Of a DNA stretch of 17,938 nt, positions 6,296-11,976 are shown piece after piece. Location of the stretch: positions 1 to 17,938 of the forward strand of contig JALOBX010000008.1 in NCBI GenBank assembly GCA_023228065.1, given 5' to 3'. A model generated the notes under the pieces. That model worked only from the letters and a program-made list of their open reading frames with translations, ran no database searches and was not told where the DNA came from. Each line of letters opens with the position of its first letter. The stretch's first letter is position 1. The position numbers and the translations under genes are program-made. Source of the DNA: Candidatus Pacearchaeota archaeon. Lineage in GTDB: Archaea > Nanoarchaeota > Nanoarchaeia > Pacearchaeales > GW2011-AR1.

Positions 6296-6339
6296 AGAGG
6301 ATATAGATTTAATTTCTATATCCTCTTTTAATTTTTTTA
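6296..6339 (+). terminator. Rho-independent terminator inside cluster III
   Basis: A 12-bp perfect stem (6296-6307 with 6315-6326) and 7-base loop, followed by TTTTAATTTTTTT. It lies 14 bases after the 52-aa gene. The next gene starts only 10 bases downstream and no cluster-head motif separates them, so the hairpin probably attenuates rather than isolates, unless another promoter exists. Confidence 0.75.
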
Positions 6340-6349
6340 GGAGATAACA

Positions 6350-6640
6350 ATGAGAGTTTTAATTACTGTTGAAGGCGGATTAATTCAAAATATAATATCC
6401 GATCAAGCAGATACAGAAGTTTTAATTATTGATTATGACGGAAATGAAATGAATGTCCCCCAAGACAATGGAATGACATCAGAAGCATGGGTTGCAGATA
6501 GGGATGCTCATCATAACAAAGAAGAAGTAGATAAATATTTTGATTGGTATAAGAATGAAAAATCCAATGAAGAAAAAAATTTCCTAAGCACTATTTCTGA
6601 TGAGATGGATGATATTGTTTCTGTGATGGGTGAAAAATGA
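6350..6640 (+). CDS. Hypothetical protein, 96 aa
   Basis: Function unknown. AGGAGATAACA precedes the ATG. The N-terminus MRVLITVEGGLIQNIISD followed by VLIIDYDGNE resembles a small phage and bacterial family of unknown role that I recognise only by its VLITVEGG...IxxI...VxIxDYD pattern. The C-terminal half is acidic and helical (HHNKEEVDKYFDWYK). The stop overlaps the next start (ATGA). Confidence 0.65.
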   Translation: MRVLITVEGGLIQNIISDQADTEVLIIDYDGNEMNVPQDNGMTSEAWVADRDAHHNKEEVDKYFDWYKNEKSNEEKNFLSTISDEMDDIVSVMGEK

Positions 6641-6819
6641 AATATATTGCTGAATTATCATTAACAAAAAATCTAACATGGGAAATTGATGCTAATTCAA
6701 TAGAAGAAGCAAAGGAAATAGCAAAGAGATATAAAAATGAATATCTGGATCACGGAGTTTTAACAGTTCAAGATATGGAAGTGATCTATATGTTGATATC
6801 AGAAAAGGGAGAGAATTAA
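6637..6819 (+). CDS. Small alpha/beta protein, 60 aa (DpnD/PcfM-like pattern)
   Basis: Starts at ATGA overlapping the upstream stop; weak site GATGGGTG. The order is beta-strand (KYIAELSLTKNLTWEIDA), helix (SIEEAKEIAKRYKNEYLD), strands (TVQDMEVIYMLI). This xxVxAxSxEEAxExA layout is seen in DpnD/PcfM-type small proteins and many phage unknowns. The match is structural in flavour only. Confidence 0.6.
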   Translation: MKYIAELSLTKNLTWEIDANSIEEAKEIAKRYKNEYLDHGVLTVQDMEVIYMLISEKGEN

Positions 6820-6820
6820 A

Positions 6821-7039
6821 ATGTCAACATCAGAGAAAATATTAGAAGAAAAAAGAAAAAGAATGATGCACCTCATGGTCTCAGATATTAATGAGGAAGA
6901 AAAAAAAGAATTTGAAAAATTGATATTGGATAAAGAATTAACAGAATATATAAAAGAATATAGTCTGAAATGGCTAGAAGAATTAAGAAATACTAATAGA
7001 CTGAGTGAAAAAAATAGGAAGAGGTTGAATAATGGGTGA
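6821..7039 (+). CDS. Small helical charged protein, 72 aa
   Basis: Not recognised. GGGAGAG is seven bases before the ATG; one base separates it from the preceding stop. The protein is almost wholly helical, very rich in Glu and Lys (NEEEKKEFEKLILDKELTEY) with a C-terminal WLEELRNTNRLSEKNRK. No metal site. It overlaps the next gene by 8 bases. Confidence 0.65.
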   Translation: MSTSEKILEEKRKRMMHLMVSDINEEEKKEFEKLILDKELTEYIKEYSLKWLEELRNTNRLSEKNRKRLNNG

Positions 7040-7268
7040 GATTAAAGATACGGATAAAATTAATGAAGGTTATGATTATAGATATATAAAAGTCATAGGA
7101 TGTTCATATTGTCCTTTCCTTTATGGGTTGGCAACCGATCCTAACGGATGCAGATGGTGCAAGTTACAAAGCAAAATCGGGAATATGAAATTTATTGATG
7201 CTAATAAAACTCCTACCGAAAATGGATGTCCTCTTCCAGGTATTGGGCATTTTATGCCCGTAGCATAA
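7032..7268 (+). CDS. Cys-rich CPLP-type phage protein, 78 aa
   Basis: AGGAAGAGG lies nine bases before the ATG. Cysteines at C24-x2-C27 (GCSYC), C40-x2-C43 (GCRWC) and C66 in NGCPLPG make a compact zinc-binding module. The ending with xCPLP is shared with the gene at 16790 and with many short phage proteins I recognise by that pattern; function is not established. The tRNA gene follows 22 bases later. Confidence 0.65.
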   Translation: MGEIKDTDKINEGYDYRYIKVIGCSYCPFLYGLATDPNGCRWCKLQSKIGNMKFIDANKTPTENGCPLPGIGHFMPVA

Positions 7269-7290
7269 AAGATAATTAATTCTCAAACAC

Positions 7291-7367
7291 GCGCCCGTAG
7301 CTCAGCTGCATAGAGCATCGGACTTCTAATCCGGTTGTCGCAGGTTGGACTCCTGCCGGGCGCGCCA
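7291..7367 (+). tRNA. tRNA-Arg, anticodon TCT
   Basis: A complete 77-base cloverleaf with encoded CCA. Acceptor GCGCCCG/CGGGCGC is a perfect 7 bp; D stem GCTC/GAGC; anticodon stem TCGGA/TCCGG with loop CTTCTAA (anticodon at 7325-7327); T stem GCAGG/CCTGC. It would read AGA (and AGG) arginine codons, which are frequent in these AT-rich genes, so it probably supplements host supply. It is far more GC-rich than its surroundings. The D-loop is AGCTGCATA and the T-loop TTGGACT: base 19 is C (7309) and base 56 is G (7347), the reverse of the normal G19-C56 tertiary pair. G18-T55, T54-A58 and G15-C48 are retained. Base 59 is C. Confidence 0.92.
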
Positions 7368-7388
7368 TCTTTAACAAAGGAGACTATA

Positions 7389-7721
7389 GTGAAAAACAAA
7401 GTTGATGAATACGAAAAAATGATAAAAATATTAAATGAAAAAATAGAGTATAAAAATAATCTGAAAAATATTATTAAATATCTCAAGAATGGTATACAAA
7501 TATCACATGGCATTAAAGAATTCAAAATCATATATTCACTTGGAACCAATGATCATTCTTTCACGATTAAAACTGAAAAAGAAAGAAAAGGTGTTTTAAA
7601 TAATCTGAAAAATATTTACATTGAAGAATTTAAAGATGCAATATTATCAATAAAATCCTTGATGCGCGAAGTAAATAAAATGAAAGAGAAAGATTATGAT
7701 GTGTTACATCCGGAAGATTGA
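7389..7721 (+). CDS. Hypothetical helical protein, 110 aa
   Basis: Not recognised. I start at the GTG at 7389, six bases after AAAGGAG; a longer in-frame start at 7335 would lie inside the tRNA and is rejected. The N-terminal 35 residues look like a coiled coil (VDEYEKMIKILNEKIEYKNN), then strands (EFKIIYSLGTNDHSFTIKTE) and a second long helix (LSIKSLMREVNKMKEK). It overlaps the next gene by 26 bases. Confidence 0.65.
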   Translation: MKNKVDEYEKMIKILNEKIEYKNNLKNIIKYLKNGIQISHGIKEFKIIYSLGTNDHSFTIKTEKERKGVLNNLKNIYIEEFKDAILSIKSLMREVNKMKEKDYDVLHPED

Positions 7722-7926
7722 GGCACGTCCTTATAAATGTTGGTTTGTTGCATTTACCTGCGATAAATGTAAAGATTTGAAAGGAAAAGGATTTAAAGTA
7801 ACAAATAACTTTGAAAGACCAACAAAATATATTTGCTGGGAATGCGCCGATACAACAGAGCAAGCAGAAAATATAACTCGGGATCTCTTATATGGCCCAA
7901 GACCTAATCCACCAAAGAGGAGATAA
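7696..7926 (+). CDS. Zinc-ribbon-like protein, 76 aa
   Basis: Function unknown. Two adjacent ATGs at 7696 and 7699 lie inside the end of the preceding gene, with only a weak AGAG site, so the exact start is uncertain. Cysteine pairs at FTCDKCKDL (22-25 by the first ATG) and YICWECADT (47-50) form a likely Cys4 zinc site. The C-terminus is basic and proline-rich (YGPRPNPPKRR). Confidence 0.6.
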   Translation: MMCYIRKIEARPYKCWFVAFTCDKCKDLKGKGFKVTNNFERPTKYICWECADTTEQAENITRDLLYGPRPNPPKRR

Positions 7927-7931
7927 TATTC

Positions 7932-8108
7932 GTGTTCAAAGTAATTCTTACTGTTGAAATTGAAAAATATGTGTCCGATGATGTTATTAGTCCTAAAACA
8001 ACCACAATGATTGAATTCTGCAAGGAATTTGCAAAAATGGGTGAATGGGATTTAAGCAAAATTAGTGCAATAGAAAAAGATATGGGGGCTGAATCTAATG
8101 ATATCTAA
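7932..8108 (+). CDS. Small hypothetical protein, 58 aa
   Basis: Not recognised. A GTG start nine bases after GAGGAG, five bases after the previous stop. It opens with a beta-strand (FKVILTVEIEKYVSDD), similar in flavour to the VLITVEGG start of the gene at 6350, and continues with a helical half (MIEFCKEFAKMGEWDLSKIS). It overlaps the next gene by 11 bases. Confidence 0.6.
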   Translation: MFKVILTVEIEKYVSDDVISPKTTTMIEFCKEFAKMGEWDLSKISAIEKDMGAESNDI

Positions 8109-8217
8109 TTATGAAAAAGAAAAAGAAATCATAAATAAAACATCCATAGATGATGTTGAATATATGGAAAGAATGATGGAACTAAACAGGAGATATGGAT
8201 TTACAGAAAAAGAATAG
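8098..8217 (+). CDS. Small helical protein, 39 aa
   Basis: Not recognised. The ATG overlaps the end of the previous gene; GGGGG lies nine bases upstream. Entirely charged and helical (YEKEKEIINKTSIDDVEYME). It is the last gene of cluster III and is followed after 11 bases by a strong terminator, which supports it as a true coding sequence rather than noise. Confidence 0.5.
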   Translation: MISNYEKEKEIINKTSIDDVEYMERMMELNRRYGFTEKE

Positions 8218-8228
8218 TGGAATGAATG

Positions 8229-8258
8229 AAAAGACAGAATACCATCTGTCTTTTTTTT
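8229..8258 (+). terminator. Rho-independent terminator, end of cluster III
   Basis: A 10-bp stem AAAAGACAGA/TCTGTCTTTT with a 6-base loop, followed by a run of eight T in total. It separates cluster III from the regulatory motif at 8271. Confidence 0.85.
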
Positions 8259-8270
8259 GTCTATAAAACC

Positions 8271-8289
8271 ACATATATGTTTATTATGT
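8271..8289 (+). promoter_or_regulatory. 19-bp cluster-head motif, cluster IV
   Basis: ACATATA-TGTTT-ATTATGT. The left arm is perfect; the right arm differs at two positions but keeps ATGT at the same spacing. It lies 13 bases after a terminator and starts 45 bases before the GGAGG of the first gene of cluster IV, as expected for a promoter or operator. Confidence 0.6.
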
Positions 8290-8326
8290 ATAGTTTAAAT
8301 TTCATTTTATTTTGTGGAGGATTATT

Positions 8327-8608
8327 TTGAAATTAGTTTTATGCTCAAAATGTCAAGATATTTTTAAATTAGAAAGAGAAACAAGAAAATGTAAATGTGG
8401 AAGATGCTATGGAAAATATGAAGAAGATGGATTGCATGCAATTGTCTCAAAAGATTGCATATGCATTGGGATAGATAACAATTCTATCGTTGAAGGATTA
8501 AGAAAATATTATTCCAAAAAAGATGAAAATTTAGGACCAGAAATAACTACATGGATTTTTACAAAAAAAGCAAAGAATATTAAATGGGAGGAAAGTGGAG
8601 AATGGTGA
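8327..8608 (+). CDS. Zinc-binding hypothetical protein, 93 aa
   Basis: I start at the TTG at 8327, six bases after GGAGG; an upstream in-frame TTG at 8312 would include the ribosome binding site. The N-terminus LVLCSKCQDIFKLERETRKC with CKCGRC gives C6-x2-C9 and C22/C24/C27, a zinc-ribbon pattern with the KCxCGxCxGKY feature I know from small phage and bacterial unknowns. The C-terminal half is a beta/alpha region ending WIFTKKAKNIKWEE. First gene after the cluster IV motif. Confidence 0.7.
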   Translation: MKLVLCSKCQDIFKLERETRKCKCGRCYGKYEEDGLHAIVSKDCICIGIDNNSIVEGLRKYYSKKDENLGPEITTWIFTKKAKNIKWEESGEW

Positions 8609-8644
8609 ATATATTTATCTAATCTTTAAAACAGAGGAGGAAAT

Positions 8645-8767
8645 ATGTCATTAATGGATCTTTTAACATCGCCCGGTGATCTTTTTATCTTTACGTTTCT
8701 CTTGTGTTTCATTATCTATTTCAGCATGAAATTTATTGAAGAATTAAAAAAGGAGGATGAGGAATAA
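8645..8767 (+). CDS. Small single-TM protein, 40 aa
   Basis: Not recognised. GAGGAGG lies five bases before the ATG. After MSLMDLLTSPGD comes a hydrophobic helix (LFIFTFLLCFIIYFSM, about residues 13-28) and an acidic-basic tail KFIEELKKEDEE. Its stop shares one base with the next start (TAATG), and its AAGGAGG-coding tail doubles as the next ribosome binding site. Confidence 0.65.
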   Translation: MSLMDLLTSPGDLFIFTFLLCFIIYFSMKFIEELKKEDEE

Positions 8768-8967
8768 TGTCCATCCCAAAACTTGTTAGAGTCATAGGAC
8801 CAACTGAATCACACGATCCAAATGAAGAACCAAACATGGAATATTGTGGGTTGGTCGGGATTGTTGTTGGAACTTGTAAATGTCTCGATCAACACCAGAT
8901 TGTTCAATTCAAGGGAACGAATGTGAAAGCAGAGTTTCCAAAAACATCCCTTGTAGAAATGGAGTGA
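8767..8967 (+). CDS. Small beta-rich protein, 66 aa
   Basis: Function unknown. Strong AAGGAGG upstream. The pattern LVRVIGP...CGLVGIVVGTCK...QIVQFKG...EFPKTSLVEM alternates short strands with glycine turns, as in SH3-like or KOW-like barrels that bind nucleic acid or ribosomal partners. That is a fold impression only. Confidence 0.6.
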   Translation: MSIPKLVRVIGPTESHDPNEEPNMEYCGLVGIVVGTCKCLDQHQIVQFKGTNVKAEFPKTSLVEME

Positions 8968-8974
8968 GGAGAGT

Positions 8975-9193
8975 ATGCCAGGGATTATCGAAGATATCTT
9001 AAAAGAAAAAATAACTGAACTGAAAGAACTGCAAGCAAAATGTTTAGATCAGGAAGAGTCGGAGGAATTACAAGCGGAAATAGAAGAAATTGAGAATGAA
9101 TTGAAGCAGTTCAAACAAGACATGGGAGATCCGGATTTGTTTGGCGATGACGGAGATTTCCTTCTGGATGAGATGAGAAGATTTTCTAAGTAA
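8975..9193 (+). CDS. Acidic coiled-coil protein, 72 aa
   Basis: Not recognised. GTGAGGAGA precedes the ATG. Residues 5-50 form a strongly predicted coiled coil (LKEKITELKELQAKCLDQEE and on), followed by an Asp/Gly-rich acidic segment (MGDPDLFGDDGDFLLDEMRR). Its size and negative charge would suit an inhibitor or DNA-mimic, but nothing specific supports that. Slightly richer in G+C than most neighbours. Confidence 0.65.
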   Translation: MPGIIEDILKEKITELKELQAKCLDQEESEELQAEIEEIENELKQFKQDMGDPDLFGDDGDFLLDEMRRFSK

Positions 9194-9212
9194 AATTAAC
9201 GGAGGAGTAAAC

Positions 9213-9539
9213 ATGGAACAAAAAAATTATGATTTCAAAAAAGACATGGAAGCAATGACTGAAATTTTTCACGATGTCATGCTGGAAGAATTATTGAAAG
9301 ATCCATGGTGGAAAAAGAACATTTCTATTGTGGAGGACAAAAAGGAACAGATGATCAAAAACATGAAGGATCTAGCGGGGATCATTGAGACTGATGCTGA
9401 CCACCCGGACAACGAATATTTTGTGTTAAGGTCGGCTATCAACTCCATGCTCCTATACAGAAAGATTGTTTCTGAGCGTATGCAGAAAGAGGAGGAGAAG
9501 GAAAGTTGCCCACTCGGGTTTGATCAAAATGGGAGATGA
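9213..9539 (+). CDS. Hypothetical helical protein, 108 aa
   Basis: Not recognised. ACGGAGGAG lies five bases before the ATG. All-helical with a DPWWKKN turn, an ETDADHPDNEYFVLRSAINS segment and a Glu-rich C-terminus. No membrane segment and only one Cys. Last gene of cluster IV, followed by a terminator. Confidence 0.65.
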   Translation: MEQKNYDFKKDMEAMTEIFHDVMLEELLKDPWWKKNISIVEDKKEQMIKNMKDLAGIIETDADHPDNEYFVLRSAINSMLLYRKIVSERMQKEEEKESCPLGFDQNGR

Positions 9540-9571
9540 GAGAAATTGAAAACGCTGACATCAAATTCAAC

Positions 9572-9598
9572 AGGATAGCCATGCTATCCTTTTTTTTG
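9572..9598 (+). terminator. Rho-independent terminator, end of cluster IV
   Basis: An 8-bp stem AGGATAGC/GCTATCCT with a 3-base loop, followed directly by nine T. It lies 32 bases after the last cluster IV gene and just before the next regulatory motif. Confidence 0.88.
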
Positions 9599-9610
9599 AT
9601 TATAAAATAT

Positions 9611-9629
9611 AAATATATGTTATATTTGT
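9611..9629 (+). promoter_or_regulatory. 19-bp cluster-head motif (diverged), cluster V
   Basis: AAATATA-TGTTA-TATTTGT: each arm differs from the best form at one position and the TG spacing is kept. It begins 71 bases before the ribosome binding site, farther than the other copies. TATAAATA (9608-9615), a match to the T4 late promoter core, overlaps it; the other sites do not contain this. No gene lies in 9540-9692; it holds the terminator and this site. Confidence 0.45.
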
Positions 9630-9692
9630 AATGAGTGTATTGGTTGTTTCAATCTATATACTTGTTATAAATTTTATTTTTAGAGGAAATGT

Positions 9693-10052
9693 ATGAATTA
9701 CATGCCTAAGAGAAAAAAGAAAAAAAAGTCTCCTAACGATCTCAGAAAACACACAGAGAAAAGATTAACGCAAAGATTTGGAATTAACGATGAACAAGAA
9801 TCACAGAAAATACGTGCAACACTAAAAGACATAATACAAAATAAAAAATCTGAGTTTATGTATGACAAAGGAAGAATTTCTTTTCATTACATAAAAGAGA
9901 TGGGGATAGAGTATGTAGTCGCATATGACAGAAATAAAAAAGAAATTGCCACGGTATTGGATACAAACTGTGGGCAATATAAAAGATGGAAAAAATCAAA
10001 GGATACCAACATCAACAGAAAAATAAGTACCACTGATTATCAAAATGTATAA
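9693..10052 (+). CDS. Basic protein with DUF4258-like features, 119 aa
   Basis: AGAGGA is six bases before the ATG; a second ATG three codons on is possible. The N-terminal 20 residues are very basic (PKRKKKKKSPNDLRK). Then HTEKRLTQRFGI, an ILKxxI-like helix, SEFMYDKGRISFHYIKE and YVVAYDRNKKEIATVL. The order His-helix, RFGI, strand and (V)AYDRxxxxIxTVL resembles DUF4258-type RelE/BrnT-like folds. In that superfamily members are RNases or toxins, but catalytic residues vary and activity here is unproven. First gene of cluster V. Confidence 0.6.
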   Translation: MNYMPKRKKKKKSPNDLRKHTEKRLTQRFGINDEQESQKIRATLKDIIQNKKSEFMYDKGRISFHYIKEMGIEYVVAYDRNKKEIATVLDTNCGQYKRWKKSKDTNINRKISTTDYQNV

Positions 10053-10076
10053 CGGAATAAAAAACTAGGAGGGAAA

Positions 10077-10273
10077 ATGTTTACATTTGAATTCAAAGGA
10101 AAAGATACTGATATTCTGGGTGATCTCACAATTTCACTCGATGTTCAATTAAGAAATCCAGAAAGACACGATTATAATGTAGTAAAACAATCAATTCAAA
10201 TTTTGATGAAAAGACTTCAGAAGATGATATTGAGGATTATTATAAAAAATGGAATGCGGAAAATGAGTTATAA
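10077..10273 (+). pseudogene. Small hypothetical protein with single-base frame break, about 65 aa
   Basis: TAGGAGGG precedes the ATG. The start frame gives MFTFEFKGKDTDILGDLTIS and on to VVKQSIQ, then continues out of character as RLQKMILRIIIKNGMRK and runs into the next gene. In the -1 frame the same DNA (10202-10273) reads FDEKTSEDDIEDYYKKWNAE plus a short end and a stop that overlaps the next start by 11 bases. That acidic ending with a normal junction is far more plausible. One base missing from the CAAATTTT run at about 10198-10204 explains it. Real mutation or sequencing error; no slippery heptamer in the right register. Confidence 0.6.
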
Positions 10274-10415
10274 TCTTCTTGAAACAAAAAGATGTCCGGA
10301 TTGCAAGGGAAAACTATTAATTGCTAATGAGAAATTAATCCCAGAAGCAGAATGGTTTTGCCCTACTTGTAAATTCTTTTTTGATAATGAATTGGAAATT
10401 ATCGAGGAGGATTAA
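10263..10415 (+). CDS. Zinc-ribbon protein, 50 aa
   Basis: Starts at an ATG inside the end of the preceding gene (site GCGGA), rather than as a fusion from 10077. KRCPDCKGKLL and WFCPTCKFFF supply two Cys-x2-Cys pairs about 25 residues apart, a full minimal zinc ribbon of a kind common in phage genomes. The stop TAA is directly followed by the next ATG, and GAGGAGG within its end serves that gene. Confidence 0.65.
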   Translation: MSYNLLETKRCPDCKGKLLIANEKLIPEAEWFCPTCKFFFDNELEIIEED

Positions 10416-10577
10416 ATGACCATTGAATTTGAAGAACAGATAAAGGAACTGACAAACAAATATGGTCAATTTTCAGACAGAGATATTGGACAAATTTGCA
10501 TATGGATGCAAGATAATGGATGTCAAAAATTAACTCTTTCCGAATCTTTTGAGAAAATGTGTGAAAAAATAAAATGA
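10416..10577 (+). CDS. Small helical protein, 53 aa
   Basis: Not recognised. GAGGAGG is five bases before the ATG, which abuts the previous stop. The protein is acidic and helical: EEQIKELTNKYGQFSDRDIG then WMQDNGCQKLTLSESFEKM. The two helices joined by a short loop might pair, but no motif is visible. Confidence 0.65.
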   Translation: MTIEFEEQIKELTNKYGQFSDRDIGQICIWMQDNGCQKLTLSESFEKMCEKIK

Positions 10578-10593
10578 AGGAGTAAGATTAACA

Positions 10594-10860
10594 ATGGGTG
10601 AAGTTTTTATCGTGTATCATCCATCACATAGGATGGATTCTAACACATCCTTTCCTGCAAGAATCCTTGGTATATTCACAACTTCAAAAGAAGCGGTGCC
10701 ATTTGCGGAAGAATATGCGAAGAATAATGGCTTTGAAAAAGATGAGTGGGATCGTTATTTTAGAGATACAGATACGGATGAAGATCCAATTCCAACCGAA
10801 ATATACATAAAAATTGTTCCACTCAATAGTTCACTCCTTGATGAGCATATTTGGTTGTGA
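10594..10860 (+). CDS. Hypothetical protein, 88 aa
   Basis: Not recognised. AAGGAGTAAGATTAACA precedes the ATG. It opens with GEVFIVYHPSHRMDSN, continues with ILGIFTTSKEAVPFAEEYAK, which reads as strand-then-helix, and has an acidic DTDTDEDPIPTEIYI before a terminal strand. The xxxIFTTxxEAxxxAxxxA pattern is typical of small phage alpha/beta proteins of unknown role. A 70-residue frame at 10598 is a shadow. Confidence 0.65.
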   Translation: MGEVFIVYHPSHRMDSNTSFPARILGIFTTSKEAVPFAEEYAKNNGFEKDEWDRYFRDTDTDEDPIPTEIYIKIVPLNSSLLDEHIWL

Positions 10861-10915
10861 AAGGGATTGGTGAAGATGAACTGGAGATTATATAGAAGGA
10901 AATGAGGAGAAATAA

Positions 10916-11218
10916 ATGAAAAAATGTGAATATGAATGTGGAGATGGTTGGATATCTATAATCGAAGAAGCCATTGAAAAGTTAGAGAAAGCAGATCCTG
11001 AAATTGTGATTGAACAGGTTAAAGAGAAATTTGGAGAATTGAGAATTTATATTGAATCTGTCAATGAGGAAACACGTGAAATAATTCGTTCTATAATCAA
11101 TGAAGCTGAAATCAAAGCAAATAAAACTTGTGAATGTTGTGGTAAACCGGGTAAGCTTAGACAATCAGGTTGGTGGAAAACACTATGTGACGATTGTGAT
11201 TCAAAAACACAAAAGTGA
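10916..11218 (+). CDS. Conserved phage hypothetical protein with zinc site, 100 aa
   Basis: TGAGGAG precedes the ATG by seven bases. The pattern CGDGWISIIEE, EQVKEKFGELRIYIE, CECCGKPGKLR and GWWKTLCDDC matches a small protein seen in many phages and prophages; I know it by its QVKEKFGxLRxY and C-x2-C...LCxxC features and not by any function. C72-x2-C75 (or C74) and C91-x2-C94 would bind zinc. An opposite-strand frame is a shadow. Confidence 0.75.
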   Translation: MKKCEYECGDGWISIIEEAIEKLEKADPEIVIEQVKEKFGELRIYIESVNEETREIIRSIINEAEIKANKTCECCGKPGKLRQSGWWKTLCDDCDSKTQK

Positions 11219-11232
11219 AGTGAGGAGGTGTT

Positions 11233-11313
11233 ATGCTTGTTTCCTTAAAATTTTATGTATGTTCCCATTGTGGACAAATTGTACCCTTTCAACACAACTG
11301 TTGTTCACAATAG
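11233..11313 (+). CDS. Zinc-finger micropeptide, 26 aa
   Basis: A very short gene supported by AGGAGG at 5 bases and a stop immediately followed by the next gene's ribosome binding site. The peptide has CSHCGQ then QHNCCSQ, so C10-x2-C13 with C23/C24 and histidines, enough for one zinc. Not recognised. It could instead be a leader peptide for the next gene, but the paired cysteines favour a product. Confidence 0.5.
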   Translation: MLVSLKFYVCSHCGQIVPFQHNCCSQ

Positions 11314-11321
11314 GAGGATTA

Positions 11322-11558
11322 ATGTATAAAAATCCAATATACAGCCAAATGAATTTTTCATACAAAGAACTTAGTATAATTGAAGAAGCACTAAATCTTC
11401 GATGTAGGAATATTGAAAGAAAATTTAATTGTAGGGGAGGGGAATGTAAACACTGTAATATTTACAAAATCACTGACAAAATTTCAAAAGAAAGGTGTAT
11501 AAGATCACAAAAAATTTTCATGAATTTTCATAATGACATTTTCGGTTGTCTTCCTTAA
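11322..11558 (+). CDS. Cys-containing hypothetical protein, 78 aa
   Basis: I start at the ATG at 11322, five bases after AGGAGG; the frame is open further upstream but only across other genes. It has an N-terminal helix (SYKELSIIEEALNLRCRNIE) and cysteines in FNCRGGECKHCNIYK, giving a CxxxxxCxxC cluster, and a Cys near the end. Probably a small metal-binding protein; function unknown. Confidence 0.65.
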   Translation: MYKNPIYSQMNFSYKELSIIEEALNLRCRNIERKFNCRGGECKHCNIYKITDKISKERCIRSQKIFMNFHNDIFGCLP

Positions 11559-11579
11559 TAAAAAATGTAAGGTGATTTT

Positions 11580-11735
11580 ATGAAATTTGAATTTGATTCA
11601 CCCTTGCTTATCGCAACGTTATTTTCCATCTGTTCTGTCGCATACTTCTTCCAGAAAAATTATTCCCTTGGATTTGAGGCAATTCAAGCTGCTGCACTCT
11701 TCGGAATTCTTAGTGCAGTGAGAGCAAAGAAGTAA
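11580..11735 (+). CDS. Small membrane protein, 51 aa
   Basis: Not recognised. TAAGGTGA lies six bases before the ATG. Two hydrophobic stretches, about 8-24 (PLLIATLFSICSVAYFF) and 32-47 (FEAIQAAALFGILSAV), with a basic end RAKK. It is richer in G+C than its neighbours (CCC, CTC, GTC codons). Last gene of cluster V, followed after 13 bases by a strong terminator. Confidence 0.65.
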   Translation: MKFEFDSPLLIATLFSICSVAYFFQKNYSLGFEAIQAAALFGILSAVRAKK

Positions 11736-11748
11736 GCATAAAGAAATG

Positions 11749-11786
11749 AAAAGAGAGAATAACATAGAATTATTCTCTCTTTTTTT
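11749..11786. terminator. Bidirectional terminator between clusters V and VI
   Basis: A 14-bp perfect stem (11749-11762 with 11770-11783), 7-base loop and a T run. On the minus strand the stem also ends in TTTT. Minus-strand gene 11791-11934 ends four bases away, so both clusters probably stop here. Confidence 0.88.
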
Positions 11787-11790
11787 ATAT

Positions 11791-11934
11791 TTAAATTTCT
11801 TCTTCTATTTTATGTTTCTTTTTCCTATCATATTTTTTCTTGTCCTTGAATTTCTTTGTGGATGGCAAAATATATTCATCTCTTGATTGTTTCTTTAATA
11901 TTTTAACAATATTTATTTTTTTATCTTTAGACAT
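11791..11934 (-). CDS. Small lysine-rich protein, 47 aa
   Basis: Not recognised. ATGGAGAAATATT precedes the ATG at 11934, GGAG at eight bases. More than a third of residues are Lys or Arg, with KKFKDKKKYDRKKKHK in the C-terminal half and an acidic end IEEEI. The charge suggests binding to nucleic acid. Last gene of the minus-strand cluster VI; the 42-base gap to the upstream gene is non-coding. Confidence 0.6.
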   Translation of the reverse strand: MSKDKKINIVKILKKQSRDEYILPSTKKFKDKKKYDRKKKHKIEEEI

Positions 11935-11976
11935 AATATTTCTCCATAAATAATATTTTATTTTTGTTCCATTATC

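Noticed and set aside
7335..7388. In-frame upstream start for the 110-aa gene
   Set aside because: It would lie inside the tRNA; a GTG with AAAGGAG at 7389 is far better.
9608..9615. T4 late promoter core TATAAATA
   Set aside because: An exact match occurs here but not at the other cluster heads, so it may be chance in AT-rich DNA; noted within the motif entry.
10876..10905. Nine-codon frame MNWRLYRRK between two genes
   Set aside because: Too short, with no clear function or conserved context; probably spacer.
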